A program made the translations under genes and the position numbers. 64,000 nucleotides of DNA from Monarcha castaneiventris obscurior (lineage: Eukaryota > Chordata > Aves > Passeriformes > Monarchidae), in assembly GCA_026261815.1 (NCBI GenBank), contig JAMPIT010000476.1, positions 5,979,501 through 6,043,500 of the forward strand, written 5' to 3'. Shown here piece by piece: positions 1 through 20,000 of this stretch; positions within the stretch are counted from its first letter, which is position 1, and the number at the start of each line of letters is the position of its first letter. The notes under the pieces were generated by a model. The model saw nothing but the letters and a program-made list of their open reading frames with translations, ran no database searches and was not told where the DNA came from.

Positions 1-619
1 GCCCGTTACTGGGGATTAGCTCCAGGGCACCCTTGGGTAACAAGTCTGGCAGCTCTCTCTGAGCCTGGCTCTCGTGTTGCTCTGGGGCTCTGGCTCGGGG
101 CTCGTCCAGCTGCAACCAGAACCTGCTGGGGCTGTGAGGCTGTGGGGGTTTTTTGCCGCTTTGCTCACGGCTTGGGCTGGGTTTGCTGGGGCTCACAGCC
201 GGCTCGGCTGGAGTGCAGAGCTGACACCTAAGGGCAAGCTGAGCTTGAAGGGGGCGGCTGGTCCAGCTGAGGGGTTGGAGCGGGCAGGTGCGCACGCCCT
301 GCAAGCCCCCTTCACAAGGCAGGCGTGGATGCCGCATTCTTGCAGCAGCACTTGCGGCACTGTGTGCTTCAATGTGTATAGCTGCAGCCTTACTACGGCT
401 GTGTAACAAAGGGAAGGGAGGCAGGGCAGCGCATGTGGACGTGCTGCCATCCCCAAGCATCCCGGCATCTTTCCAGTTGCTATGATCTCCCTCACTGTCA
501 GTTTCAGCCGCATGGGGACGCGAGGTGGGTTTGTTTTTACAGGCAGAGCTGCACATGGGGAGGACATGGATGCAGGAGGGAGAGGCAGTGTCCGTGGCTG
601 GCAGGGAACCCCCGACAGA
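1..619. other. Intergenic, no supported gene
   Basis: GC-rich unique-looking sequence left of the CpG patch. Open frames on both strands have no recognisable protein character and mostly begin at non-ATG codons. I see no exon, RNA gene or clear repeat here. Confidence 0.5.
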
Positions 620-800
620 GGGAGAGGGACCCAATGCAATACGAATCGACGCATGGGAAAGGCCTGGGACAGAGTGGGGACCAGGCGCGGTAACGGGAGC
701 GGGAGCGCGCGCGGGCGAAAAGCTCACCGCTGTGGCTGCGGGCACCACGTGGTGTCCGCCATTTTGGATGACTGGAGTGGAGGATGGAAAATCAAAATTA
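620..800. promoter_or_regulatory. CpG-rich patch with E-box and YY1-like element
   Basis: A short stretch with many CpGs (densest around 630-735) holds a perfect E-box CACGTG at 746-751 and, read on the minus strand, CAAAATGGCGGAC around 754-766. The latter fits the YY1 initiator type of element that often overlaps start codons. It lies about 1.4 kb upstream of the MGST3 start codon and could be an MGST3 promoter, a minus-strand promoter or both. No noncoding MGST3 first exon could be fixed by sequence alone. Confidence 0.35.
728..762 (-). CDS. Candidate first coding exon of unknown minus-strand transcript
   Basis: On the minus strand an ATG at 762 sits inside the YY1-like element. It opens 35 nt of coding sequence (MADTTWCPQPQ plus a split codon) ending at a good donor, CAGCG|GTGAGC, at 728/727. 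This is the usual look of a vertebrate first coding exon, but I do not recognise the peptide. The next exon would lie left of the window or within the first 700 bases, where I found none. It may equally be chance sequence in a promoter. Confidence 0.2.
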
Positions 801-1044
801 AAAGTAGCAGCTGGTATCGCGGGTTGGACCATGCTGCCACTGCGAAATTTGAAGTAACGAGAACCAGGGAAGTGGTTATAGGAAGTGGGGTTGGGATAGA
901 ACTCAGGGTGGTCTGGCCATCACCACTCCGGGTAGGGAGCAAAGGTGAATGGGAGAGATCAGGGAGGTGATAGCAGCCCTGAGCCGTCGGGCAGAGTCCA
1001 TCTCCTGGTCTCCCTTGAATCAGGGCAGAGGGACTAGGAATACA

Positions 1045-1800
1045 GGGGTAGGGAGGCAGTAAAGGGTTTTTTTAAACTGGGGTTAACATTTTTAAACCGT
1101 TTCACAAAGCTATCAATAGCTTTTGCTAACTTATAAAGCAAATACCCTTTTCCTGACTTAAACAACCATCACACAAAGCGTTTTAAATACTCAACTAACC
1201 ACTGCTTAACCAACCACTGAACAAAACGTTTTAAACCTTCCCTGGTATAATGAAAATTCTCACGAACAAGGACTCTTAGAACTGGGAGAAAGGCTTCCCG
1301 CAGGAGACGAGAGAACTCTGCCCCCATCTCCCTCTCTTCCCAACCCTCAAGACAGAAGGAAATTAAAAGAAAAGGATACAAAGGTGACCCATATTACCTT
1401 TGAGGGTCACATAAACGTCTCGAGGGCGGTCCACTGACTTAGACCAGTCTTGTCTTTCCCTAGAAGATTGTTGGTCTTCCCCGCCGAGCCTCTGATAGAA
1501 CTCAGAGGTTTGTTTGGGGTAATGGCTGCTCAGAAAGGTGACTTTATTTCCAGTGATGAAGCTTTGCTGGAGACGCTCTCTAGGGACGGTCCGAAGCTGC
1601 CCCACGCTCTGGCGCCATTTAATACTTTATTTGCCTGGCTCCATGGGGTCCCGCATGCCCCCACAGATGCCTGCGCAGGTGCAGTGTTAAGTCTGTGACA
1701 AAAAGAGTCGGGAACGGTATCTGCTTACATTCCAGCAGGATTTATTCGTGTTCACTGTCGAAGGGTGTAGAGGCAAATACAAGAACAATGGCGAATTCAG
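1045..1800 (-). mobile_element. Endogenous betaretrovirus-like remnant (LTR part, PBS, leader, gag start)
   Basis: Read on the minus strand this shows a retroviral 5' layout. An AATAAA lies at 1741-1746 and another near 1625-1630, in what would be the LTR R/U5 part. A 19-nt primer-binding-site-like sequence at 1599-1617 begins TGGCGCC and ends GCGTGGGGC, close to the lysine-tRNA type of PBS. A leader of about 270 nt follows, with a splice-donor-like AAAG|GTAATA near 1397. Then an ATG at 1327 begins MGAEFSRLLREAF, with an N-terminal glycine suited to myristoylation and a basic helical composition like a Gag matrix domain. That frame stops after 52 codons (1169) and no further gag, pol or env is seen. 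The outer LTR edge is not resolved; it may reach about 2000. It is defective and truncated. Confidence 0.55.
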
Positions 1801-2162
1801 GGTTTTTCCCAGGGCCGGGGGAAAGGCGGGAGTAGGGAGTAGGGACCACTGGGAGAGCTCTGGGGCAGTGACTAGGCTGACAGACAGCCGGGGAGTTTAA
1901 ACTGGGACAGATCATCCCAAAGAGCAATGCACCTCGGGGGGGAGCCCCTCTGGTCACCCCAACACAATATATGTTCACCGGATACCACAGTGCAGACTCC
2001 AGGAGGCACAAATTCCCTCAGCCACCATTTCTCTCTTCCTTCAGCCAGCCCCTGTTCTGAGAGTTCTTGGGGTCCAAGCTCAGCAACTCTTCCATGCACT
2101 CACATTGTGTGTTGCCACTTTCCCAAAATATTCACAGGCTCCCTTTTTCTGGAAGCACCACG

Positions 2163-5077
2163 ATGGCTGCTCTTTCCAAGGAGTATGGCTACGTCATGCT
2201 GACTGGGGCCGCCAGCTTTGTCCTGGTCATGCACCTCGCCATAAAGGTGGGCAAGGCCCGCAAGAAGTACAGTGTGGAGGTGAGTGCTCAGGCTGAGGGG
2301 ACAGCAAGGTTGGAGCCAGTCTGCTGACAATCTAGGTGACACCTTGCTCAGTTTGGGGTGACTTGCTGACATTTCCTGTCCCACCACACAGATGCAGAAG
2401 GGATGGAGCTACCATGGCTCTCCAGAAAGCATATCAGAGCTCAGAATTTGGGACATCAGGTGCTTGGCACCAAGCTGAAATCATGTGGCTTTGAGCTTGG
2501 CAGCACTGATGGGCAAGAAACTGCTTGGCCCTTTTGCCCTGCAAATAAGACTTGATGCAGCACTGGGGGGAAGGGATCATAGTGGCACAGAAGTGACAGG
2601 AGTGTTTCTCAAACTCAGGGTGAGCACCGTGAGCCCTGTCACAAGAAGTCTTTCAAGTGACCTTCCCTCAGCATCCATTGGGGAGCCTTTAAGCCAGGCA
2701 GAGCTCTGGGCTGGGTGGGGACAGTTGTGAGCCAGGGCCATGGCATGCAGAGGCTGCTGTGCCACTTGGCTTCAGCACAAGCTCCTTTGCTCTTTCACCA
2801 CTTCACTAAAGGAAGTGACAAGGAGGGGTGGGCACAAGGACAGTTCCAGCTGCCTGTTGGGGCAATCCCATTCCTGCTGCATCAAGTCAAGATTGGAGCA
2901 AATGTACCCAGTGCATGTGGTGCTAGATTTGAGGCCTGGGGAAGTCTCTACAACCAGGCAGCAGCTCCAGGAAGGCGGTGACCTTGAATACAGCTTTTGT
3001 GGGCCCCAGGGCAGGGGCAGGCTCTAACCTGTCACTGCAGGTTGGTCTTGCAAGCACCCAGGCAGCTCTGGGCTCCTGGGGAGTGGAGCTGCAGGCCACA
3101 CTTGCTGATGCTTTGCTCCTGGTTTTTTTTTGGCAGTATCCAACCATGTACAGCACAGACCCTGAACACGGGCAGATATTCAACTGCATCCAGCGTGCAC
3201 ACCAGAACACGTGAGTGACACCTTTCAACACACAGGGCTGAGGGACAGGGCCCACGGCCCCAGAGGTGCTGCTGCCATTGCTCTGATCCAGGCTCAGCCC
3301 TGCAATGCTTAGCAGTAAGGCCATGCTGGCTCCTTTCCATGTCTTAAACCATGGGATGGTGCTGTGAAGCCATCTCCTCTTCTCCAGTTCCCAGCAACTT
3401 CATGGATAGATCTTAAGACATGAGGAATCTTGTTTCTAGAAGGTGCTGATCTGGTGTGCTGCCCAGGTCTCCCTGGGGAGAGGCCAAAGTCCAGCCAGCT
3501 CCTGGCTGCAACAGCACATCAGAGGGGTGCTGGGAGGCACAACTTCTGGGGAATGTTTAGAGTGGCTTAGGGAACAAAATGGAAAGAGTGGGTGGGTGAC
3601 CTGGGAGAGAGGCACAGGCTGGGAGGAAGCCCTTAAAACTGTGCGTGCTCAGATCCCTTCTTTCCTCACCCACAGCACTGAGCACAGAGACTTGTAAAGA
3701 GCCCAGAATGCCCTTGGTATGGGTTGTTTGCAACCCTGGTATGGGTTGTCTGCCCTTCTGGAGTTTCCTCTTTGTAAGCAACCTGAGCACAAACACAACC
3801 TCCTCACTTTTTTTTTCAGATTGGAAGTCTACCCTGCCTTCCTGTTCTTTTTAGGCACTGGTGGACTCTACCACCCCGTAAGTGATGCAGAACTCTGCTC
3901 TGGCTCCCTGACCTGGGAAGGGTGGGGGGCAGGAGGCCAATACAGCCCCTTCAGTAGCCATAGCACACTTAACAGCAGTGCCCCTTCTGGAAATTAAGCT
4001 GTAGAAGGTCCTCTCCAGGAGAATCACAAGTAATAAACTCATTACTACTCTTTCAGCTAATAGACTCCTTTCCTTCCCTTAAAGGTGCCTTGCTAGACAA
4101 AGCAAAGCATTTGCAGCCTCGAGTCACTGAGTAGGAAGGATCCCTCCAGCCCAGTTTTTCCAAGCCCTGCCAAAGGATGTCAACAAAAGCCTGGATTATT
4201 TTTAACTGAAAGATGCAGACAACTTGGGAGGAGGCAGGCATATGGGAGAGGCCAAATCCAGTAGCTCTCTCCTTGCCATCAAAAGATAAATTAGGTCCTT
4301 CCTGAAGACAGACTCCTTTTCCAAGAGGGAAGGAAGCAACATAGGCACATCTGATAACTAGGAGCCACATTGGAGCAAGCTCTAAATTAAGAGTCAAGGT
4401 GGAAGTTTGGAACACCTGCTGGAGGCAGTGGAGCAGGGCTTGGAGCAGCAGCTGCCTCCACAATCCTGGCCCTTGCTCTGGCTCACTAACTGGCCAAGGC
4501 TGAAATGAGATTCAGCACCTGGTTGCCTACATGACTTTGCTCAAGCCTCCAAAGCCTTTAATGCTTCTCCTTTCTCTGCAGCGGGTTGCCACAGGGCTTG
4601 GTGTCACCTGGATCTTTGGGAGACTCCTTTATGCCTATGGCTACTACACAGGAGGTAGGTCTGTACCCTGCCGCACACAGAGGGTTGCTTGGAAGCTCAG
4701 GTCATCTACAGTGACCTCAGGACTCTTTGCTCCCAGTCAGGTGTGGAGGCAAGGGTACAGGTCTGCAGGCTGCCCAACACTGCAGCACGCTCTCCCTGCT
4801 GTTGGGAAGAGTTCTCATCCAATAGGGATGCCTACCCTAAGAGGCCTGAGCTGGTGCCTGCTGTTTTGCCTGGGGGATTTACCTTTAGTTCCTGCTTCCT
4901 CTTCAGTTTCCAGGGTGGGCTAGTCTTTCAGTGAACTGACAAATCCTGCCTTTTTTTTCAGATCCCAAAAACCGAAGGAGAGGGGCCCTTGGCTCCGTGG
5001 CACTCCTTGGGCTGGTGGGCACGGGTGTGTATTCAGCCTGCCAGCACCTAGGCTGGGTCTGCCACCGGGAGTGCTGA
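2163..5077 (+). CDS. MGST3: Microsomal glutathione S-transferase 3 (five coding exons)
   Basis: Coding exons are 2163-2279, 3137-3210, 3820-3877, 4582-4654 and 4962-5077, all with GT/AG borders and frame kept, giving 145 aa. The first exon opens at an acceptor at 2137/2138, so at least one noncoding exon lies upstream. The ATG at 2163 has a good context (A at -3, G at +4). The product is a MAPEG-family integral ER/outer-membrane enzyme with glutathione transferase and peroxidase activity, also linked to leukotriene C4 formation. The family signature is [13 protein letters not shown] at residues 54-66. Four hydrophobic segments are visible at about 10-28, 67-80, 84-105 and 116-136. Human MGST3 has 152 aa; here the C-terminus is shorter and ends CHREC, keeping cysteine near the end. 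It is convergent with ALDH9A1. Confidence 0.95.
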
Positions 5078-5150
5078 GAAGCTAAAGGGAATTTTTTCTT
5101 TTCTTTTAGAACACTTGGCTTCCTGTGGTTTTTTTTCCCTTTTCTTACTC

Positions 5151-5156
5151 AATAAA
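5151..5156 (+). terminator. MGST3: MGST3 polyadenylation signal
   Basis: AATAAA lies 74 bases after the stop codon and just before a T-rich stretch. It implies a very short 3' UTR with cleavage near 5170-5185. Confidence 0.75.
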
Positions 5157-5406
5157 AGGAAGTTGTCAATTCTGTATTTTCATTTTAAAGTTACAGAGGG
5201 TTTTCTTAAGAAGCTCTGCAGAATGCTAGAACTACTCTGGTTTTGTAGGACTACAGAAATCTGTCTGTAAGGCTGAGGTGTTCTTTCTAGCTTTTATGAT
5301 TTTAGTGATCAAAAAGCCACCTTGCATCTCATTTAACCCATACAGCAGTAGCCCCATTTCTGGACCCACCAATTCATGTCACTGAGAAGATGTTCCAGAG
5401 TAAGTA

Positions 5407-5412
5407 TTTATT
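5407..5412 (-). terminator. ALDH9A1: ALDH9A1 polyadenylation signal (candidate)
   Basis: TTTATT on the plus strand reads AATAAA on the minus strand, about 730 bases past the ALDH9A1 stop. It would place the 3' end near 5385, about 200 bp from the MGST3 3' end. Other signals further on cannot be excluded. Confidence 0.5.
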
Positions 5413-6139
5413 TAATTGCTAGAAAGAGACATAGGCAAACATTTAGTGTTGTTGCTTCATCATGTTTATAAAGAACAGTAAATTTACAGGAAAAAAGTGA
5501 GAGAGCTTTCACTGTTCTGTGCTGGAGCCTGCCACCACTCTTGTGTGGAGGTGATTCTCAGGGCCATGCATGGCCCACGCAGCATCAGCCAACCCTCCCC
5601 ACAATGTTTTGTCCCACTTGTAAGTAAGGTACAGACAGAAGGGTCTAGAGGGAATAAACAATGCTACAAGTTAAGGCTTTCATGTAGTCACAGAATAGAC
5701 AGGGTCTATAGCTACAGGATATCAATGTGTCCAAGAGCTTATACATGTATTGAGTAGGGTCCTACCTGTTAAGAAGCCAGAACTGAAGTTGATAGAAGGT
5801 GGAAGGCAATGGGAATCAAGGCACACAGCCTGGGAAGCCTGGGCCTGGCCTGGCCCACTGACAAGCCTCTGGTAACACCTCTGTGGCTACAGGAGCTGCT
5901 GCCTAAAGCCAGATTGGTGCCTCCTGCTCTGAGCTTCCCATTGTCCACCAGGCTGGTCAGAGCTGAGCCCTGTGTGTACATCCCCCCTTGCAGGAGCAGG
6001 GTGGCTAAATGCTGCTCCAGCTCTGCTTCCCCCCAGGCCCTGACAGTTGTAGGGTACTTTACTGCTGTGTGCATGATCCGCATCTCTGGCTGGCAGGCAA
6101 GAGCTGCCTGATGCTCCCCCTGCACAGGCCCCAGAGCCA

Positions 6140-13684
<7,545 letters not shown>

Positions 13685-13867
13685 CGGCAGGATCCCGTGA
13701 GGCGCCGCGGCTGAGAGACACCGCCTCTTCCACAGGCGCCTTTTCACCGTCAGCGCCGCGGGGCCCGCCCCACCCGGGGCGTGCCAGCTGCGAGGCAGCC
13801 GATCCCGCGGGAGCCTCCATCACCCAATTAAGAGACATTGTTAACATAAATTAACATGCCCATGCTG

Positions 13868-13873
13868 TTTATT
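13868..13873 (-). terminator. TMCO1: TMCO1 polyadenylation signal
   Basis: TTTATT on the plus strand reads AATAAA on the minus strand, about 205 bases beyond the TMCO1 stop codon. It is the first signal after the stop and would end the mRNA near 13850, just before the ALDH9A1 CpG promoter. Confidence 0.6.
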
Positions 13874-14078
13874 TCTCAGAAACAAAGGTCGCGTTATCTT
13901 CCGAGAGAAGTTTCTTGGTTGGATGAACGAACTGCTGGTGGAATACTCCAAACTGGATGATGATTTCAGTACTGCAGAGCCTGGTTTTGGACAGGTGATG
14001 CCTGGTGCAGAATCCCGACTTGTTACCTCCCCAAGGCAGTCTTATTGCATTGGTCAGGCTTTCTGTGAGGGCTGTGCT

Positions 14079-17000
14079 TCAGGAGAACTTCCCTGCCTGG
14101 GGTGGGGGGCCAAGAAAGCCTCCTGCCTGCTTGGTTGCAGCCCGGGAAGGAGCAAGGCCAAGCATCTTCTGGATGTTCTAGAAGCAAGAACAACAACAAA
14201 GAGCAGGATATCGTCAGACCATGGTGAAGGAAACGAAGAGGAAGAAATACCAACTCTGCTCACAGAATAGCTGGGATTGGAAGGAACCTCTGCAGATCAT
14301 CCAGTCCAATCCCCCCAGCTGAGGCAGGGTCACCTGGAGCAGGTGACAGGAACGCATCCAGGCGGGTTTTGAATGTCTCCAGAGAGGGAGACTCCACACC
14401 CTCCGTGGGCAGCTGTTCCAGTGCTCTGCCACCCTCATTGTAAAGAAGTTCTTCCTCATGTTGAGGTGGAACTTCTTGTTGTTTAGTTCATGGCCATTGG
14501 TCCTCATCCTGTTGCTGGGTACCACTGAAGAGTCTGGCACTATCCTCTTGAAACCCACCTTTAAGATATTTATATAATGAGATCCCCTCTCAATCTTCTC
14601 TTTGGACTAAACAGGCCCAGCTTCTTTAGTTTCTTCTCATTAGAGATGCTCCCGACCCCAAATCATCTTTGTGGCCTCTGCTGGATTCTCTCCAGTAGCA
14701 CAAGTAAAACCTCCCCATTTGTTTCAACAGATTCAGGCTCTCACCCACATAGTCCTATCCATCTGGCTACTGTATATTGAACCTCTCTCCCTATATGTTC
14801 AAAACAGCTCAGCATGAAGCCAGACAGCCATCCACAAGAAAGCTGGGCCATTCCTCCCCATCGCAACAAAGGCCTCTGAACAGCAAATCCGTATTTTGGA
14901 TGAAGATTCTTTCCCATTTCCAGCCACACACCCCACAGTCAGCTGTCTTTACACACACAGTTAACATACAGTATCATAGCAATTTAACTGCAGCGCAGGT
15001 TCCCAATGCCTGCCCATGGGCAGACCCCGCAGCCCTTGGTTTTCCCAAATTCCAAAAAGCACTGTTGGCGGTGGCCATGGGAGCTGGAGCTCTGTAGGCT
15101 GGCAAGGAAGGCTCTCTCCTAATGCAGCCAGAATTTGGAGCAGCAGCATGGCAACCAGAGTGAGTGCCAAGTGCAAGTCAGGAGCTTAGTCCCAGAATTA
15201 ACATGAATGCCAGTGCTGCACACAGAACAATGGGGTGCTGGAGACATGCAGGATAACAGGACATATGGAGCAAACCCCAAAACCTGACTATTGGGATGAC
15301 CTCCTATGCATCCAAGCAGGGTGTTTCTGTGGAAAACAACAAGGAGGGGAAGAATTAATTAGCAGAGCCAGGCATAAGCCAAAAACTCACAGAATATTTA
15401 AATTTGAATGTTTTTCTTGATTTTTGTGAATTTCCTTTAAATTTCACAACAAGGCAACTACAAAGAGCCATCAGTTCTCTCAGCTTCGTCCTTCACTATA
15501 AGGAACTCCAGCTCAAGATGCTGCTCCTGCAGTGCTGGCAAAACAGGGACATCTGATGCTGGGGAAAGAAGAAAACAACTGCGTCCTCCTTGTGCCACCA
15601 CCTGATTGCTGGCTATCGAGACAACAAAAGGAGGAAGGAGGATTCTCTTCAAACCTGAGTGTTCTCTCCAAAATAACTGTCAGGATAGGTCAGACTGCAA
15701 GGTCACAGAGCTCTTGAACTTTTTTATCATGGAAGGAGCATAAACTAACAAAAACTCAAACAAACAAAAACCCCAAAAAAACAAATACAAAACCAGATAG
15801 TTTTTCAATTCCACAGTAGCTAAAATAAAATAAAATAAAATCAGGATTGATTCCAGCTGGAGATTATGAAAAGGAAGGTTTCAGACCACACACAAGGAAC
15901 ACATGCAGAGGAATTGCATCAGGTTTAGTCCATGGCATACAAAAGCCAGCCACTGATTGATGTTCAGCAACTGAATATGTATGAAAGCATTAACTCCTTC
16001 CTGTGGTTAGTGTTTCTTTGACCAAGACACGGACAGGAAAGAGGAAACGAGCAGTCAAGGAACAGACCCAGCAACACCAGAGGGTGCTGCAGAGCCAGCA
16101 GCCCGCAGGACTGGTGTCCTGTCAGCTTCCTACCGGCTCACCGGCGGAGCAGATATTCTAGCAGGGATCCATGGAACCGAGGAAGTGTGCACTGCCTCCT
16201 CCCTGCTCCTTTTAGCACGGAGAGAGAGGAGAACTGGAGTGCTTAAGTTTCTTCCAACTGCTTGAAGAGGAAGAGAGACGACTGTCTGTCTGAATTCCAG
16301 ACTACCAACACTGTCCAGCATTACCCTTCCATGCAGTCTCCCTCCCTGCTCTAGAAGGCAGAAAGCATCACACACTACCTCCAAAACAAATTTTGCTGGA
16401 CAGCAATCCTGAAATTTACACAGCTGGAAACACCAAGGATGGGTCAAGGTCCAGCAGAAACCTTGTCCCACGTGCTGTGGGCCCTGTTAGACAAGGAAAC
16501 CTGTAGAGTCTACTTCCAACACAAGCACGACCATCACCCTCAGGAGCAGGGAGGGAAGAGTAAGATTTAAGGATTGAAATCCCTCATTTGAGTTCTCCTG
16601 ATCTTTCCTCAAATGAGTGCAGGAAGGACAGGAGCTGCTCCTGCTTTTGTCTTCAAACCCACAAGGGACCTCAGACAGGGCAGCAAGTGGCTCCCTGCTC
16701 TAAGGCTCTGTGGGAAAATGCAGTCCTGGCAGTAGGGATAATTCCTGACTCCCCCTCCCACTGGAAACACATTTCAGTGAAAAGCAGCCTAATCTACAGT
16801 TCAGATGCGTGTGAAAAGGAAGTGAAGAGCAGCAAAAGCCCAAGGAGCAGCAGCATATCCCTCTTCCCAAACAGCACAGGTGAAGGCTGGGAGCTCAGAA
16901 CCAGGAGCAGAGGATGTAACCCTGGCACTGCACCTCCCACCCAGCCCAGCAGCAGACTTTCCCAGCTGGAACCCGACAGCTCAAGGACCCTTGGAGGGCC

Positions 17001-20000
17001 TCTCCCAGCAACCCTCCTCTCTCCAAACAGGAAGGCAGGAGGAACTAGGGGACAGGATTTACGTGCCAGGGAGAGCTGGGAACAGTGCAAAGGAAGTTAC
17101 TCACTGAGAGGTGACTATTTTGGGAGATGATGGCCAGGTCACAGGCAGAAAAGCTTCCCAGTCAGTGTTTGAAGAGTTTATCACCCCCACATGAAGAGAG
17201 TCCTTGATGCTGCTCTTGCCTGTCCCACTAATGTCAGTTTAATCACCGCCCAGGCAGTCTCCCACCCCCACAGACTCCCCTGCATTTCCCACCAGGTTGC
17301 TGTTTTTTCACACACACGGGAGTTCCTGCTCTACCTCTGAGCTGCACAGGAACATCTCTTTTCCCTGTTTTTGAACAGGCTGCTCCAGGATTTAAGGAAA
17401 GACCGAGGGACTACAGTCTCCTTGGTTTGTTCACAACATGTTCCCTGATTTTTGCAACATCTCCACTCCTCCTCTTGTGTCAGCAGCATGAAGCCAGACA
17501 CCAACTCCCACACCAGTTATCCTCCCTTGGGCCAGCACCTGTTTTGAAGCTAACCTAGCAAGATTTCCCCTTCTGCACACAGTGAAATACAAAGGATCAC
17601 ACAGCCTTCACCTCCAAGGTCATTGAAAGCACAAAGTACAAATCTCTGGCACCATTTAAAGCCCTTAATTACTTTCTTGCCCTCTCCCCCTGGCCTGTCA
17701 CAGCTTTGAAGTCCTCTTCCCAATGCTGTTATCACCTAGGTTCTTTCAAACAGCAATAAAGCCAAGAGCAGGATGCCAGCAGCAATCTCAACTTCAGTTC
17801 TGACCTCTTATGCAAACTAACATGTCCCTGCCCTTCCCTCCAGGTAGCAAGGAGGAAGAAGCTGAGCTGCCTGACAGCAGGAGCAGTGCAGGAATTCTTA
17901 ACCATGATCACGTAGATAAGGCAGCAGTATGAAGACTGCAGTCTCACACCCTTCTCCAAAGCAATAAACTCACTCTCCTCCTCCACAGGGACATTAGCAG
18001 GAACTCTCAAGCACAAGGACAATTTTTTCCCAGAATTTTTATGGAAAGCCCAACCCACTGCAAAGAGCTTGGCATTTCTGCCCCTCAGTTCATGCTGCCC
18101 ACCAATTTCACCATATAAAACATCCGGAAATGCCTGAACTAACTACAGGAATTATATTTTTGGACAAAAAAATGAGGGATTTTTCAGCAAGCGACTTCCC
18201 CAATCAACTGTGCAGAAAAATCTAGCTGGCGGTGCTATTTAATTTGCTATCATGATCTGCAACACTTAAAAGAAAGGACCCTCCATGTAACAGGTAACAC
18301 AGAGCAGCACCAGCCAAGATTGTCTGAAGGAACAGCATCAGACCACAGCATCCCAGGAATTCTGGAAGGTGATCCTAAGAGCTAAATATGTCTCAGTGCT
18401 TTAAAAGCAGCAAACACTGCTCTAGTTACTGGGAAGTGAAAGTTTGTCTTGCAGCAAACAGAGTGAGGAAGCCCCTGCCTGTCCTTTGGTGAAGCTCGGC
18501 CTGCTCTGAGTAAGGAGTGCCCAGATGAACCTCCAGGTGATCCTTTCAGCATAAACGATTCTACAATTCATTATCTGCTTTTGCATAGGACCAGACTGAG
18601 ATTCATTTCAGCACAAGCACCCAATACAAAGGGCTATGGAAAATTCCACTCACCAGCATGCACTTTGTGACTAAAGGAACTCTGTGTTATGGAACTGCTC
18701 TGTCAAGCTCACCCCAGCTTCTGGCATTACACACCACTTCCCTTTGGTGATCTGCTTTAAGTCTCTCTAAGTCCCCTAGTTTAAGGTTCCTTGGCACCCC
18801 TGAGGAAAAGCAACAAGTGGGTCAAGGAGAAAAGCAGCAAGAAGTCAGGAAGTAAATCAAAGAAAAGGGAAATACAAAGACAGAAGAGAAGGTAATTTGC
18901 AGCTGGTTGCACCAGCATTCATCCAGAGTCTATTAACTTTTCCCCAGCACCCTCTGGGGAAACTGGAAAACAAAACAGACTTCTTGTTGCACTGAGAAGG
19001 CCCTCTTGTCCTCACCAGACATTCTTGCCACTTGAGCTGCCAGTGAACCTTCCTGAACAGATCCCTTATCCTCACTGATATCCTCACCCTCTTCCAAAAG
19101 ATGGGACTATGGAGCCTTGCTGGAGCTCTGTGGAGCACACTCTCGGCTTACTGTACCAGACCCCCTCTCTGTGCCACGTCCCTAACGCTGGGAGAGACTT
19201 GACACCAAAGGTACAGTTCTTAAGACTCTGAAAAAAGATCAGGCATCCAGCAAAAACAGGAAGGACAAACCCAAAAGAGGAGCTTTAACTCTTTCCTCAC
19301 TTTTCCAGAAACTTTATGGACCGATGAAACTTTTATAGAGGTGCAAGCCACCTAGGAAGTTTCCCCTTAAGATGCTGCTGTTTGTAAAGATGCACATATT
19401 GCTGTAAAAGTCATAATTACTAAGAAGTAGGATTTAGATCAGCTTCTGATGGAGACAATCTCTTGGTATGGCAATCGACAAAGTTATCACACAAGTGAGG
19501 AATACATTTCTGCCAACTCTGTCCTAGAGCCATGGTGCACATCTCCAGCCAAGTCTTCCAAGCCTGTCCAGGACAGCGATTGTTTCAATGATCCCACCCA
19601 GAATTGCTTTGAATATGAGGCACAGGAATGAAGACAAAGAAACCACAAACAGATCCAAGATTATACGTGCAATACTCCTCTTCCTGGATGGGGATGTGCT
19701 TTTCCTGCTCCAAGGAAAGTGTACTCACCTGTCTGATTGACATAGTGCAGAGAATGTAGAGGAAGATGAAGGAACAGTCAGTGTAATCCTCACCCAGGAG
19801 GTTGCGGTGGGAGAGACCTTGGATGTACGAGAGGGGGACAAACGGAAGCTTTGCCACAACTCGGCCATCAAATCTGAAAAAGAGAGCACTGGATCACCAC
19901 TGGAGACAGAAAAAGAGCTTTTGAATATAGAAAGAACAAATGAGCATCTTCAACAGGCCACCAGAGCAGGTAAGACCACATAGAAAGCTAAAAAGCCTTG

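Larger units (their letters stand above)
14178..19728 (-). other. TMCO1: TMCO1 last intron
   Basis: This 5.55-kb intron separates the last two coding exons. It holds a CR1 copy next to the acceptor side, an A-rich stretch with a TAAAA repeat at 15821-15841, and otherwise unique AT-richer sequence in which I see no exon or RNA gene. Confidence 0.7.

Noticed and set aside
11..80. tRNA-Ala-like start GGGGATTAGCTCC
   Set aside because: Only the first dozen bases fit; no anticodon stem, T-loop or acceptor partner follows.
13685..13747. Upstream extension of the ALDH9A1 frame
   Set aside because: The frame stays open but begins at GTG; there is no ATG before 13684.
13923..14270. 115-codon plus-strand frame
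   Set aside because: It is antisense to the last TMCO1 exon, whose minus-strand reading matches the protein to the end.
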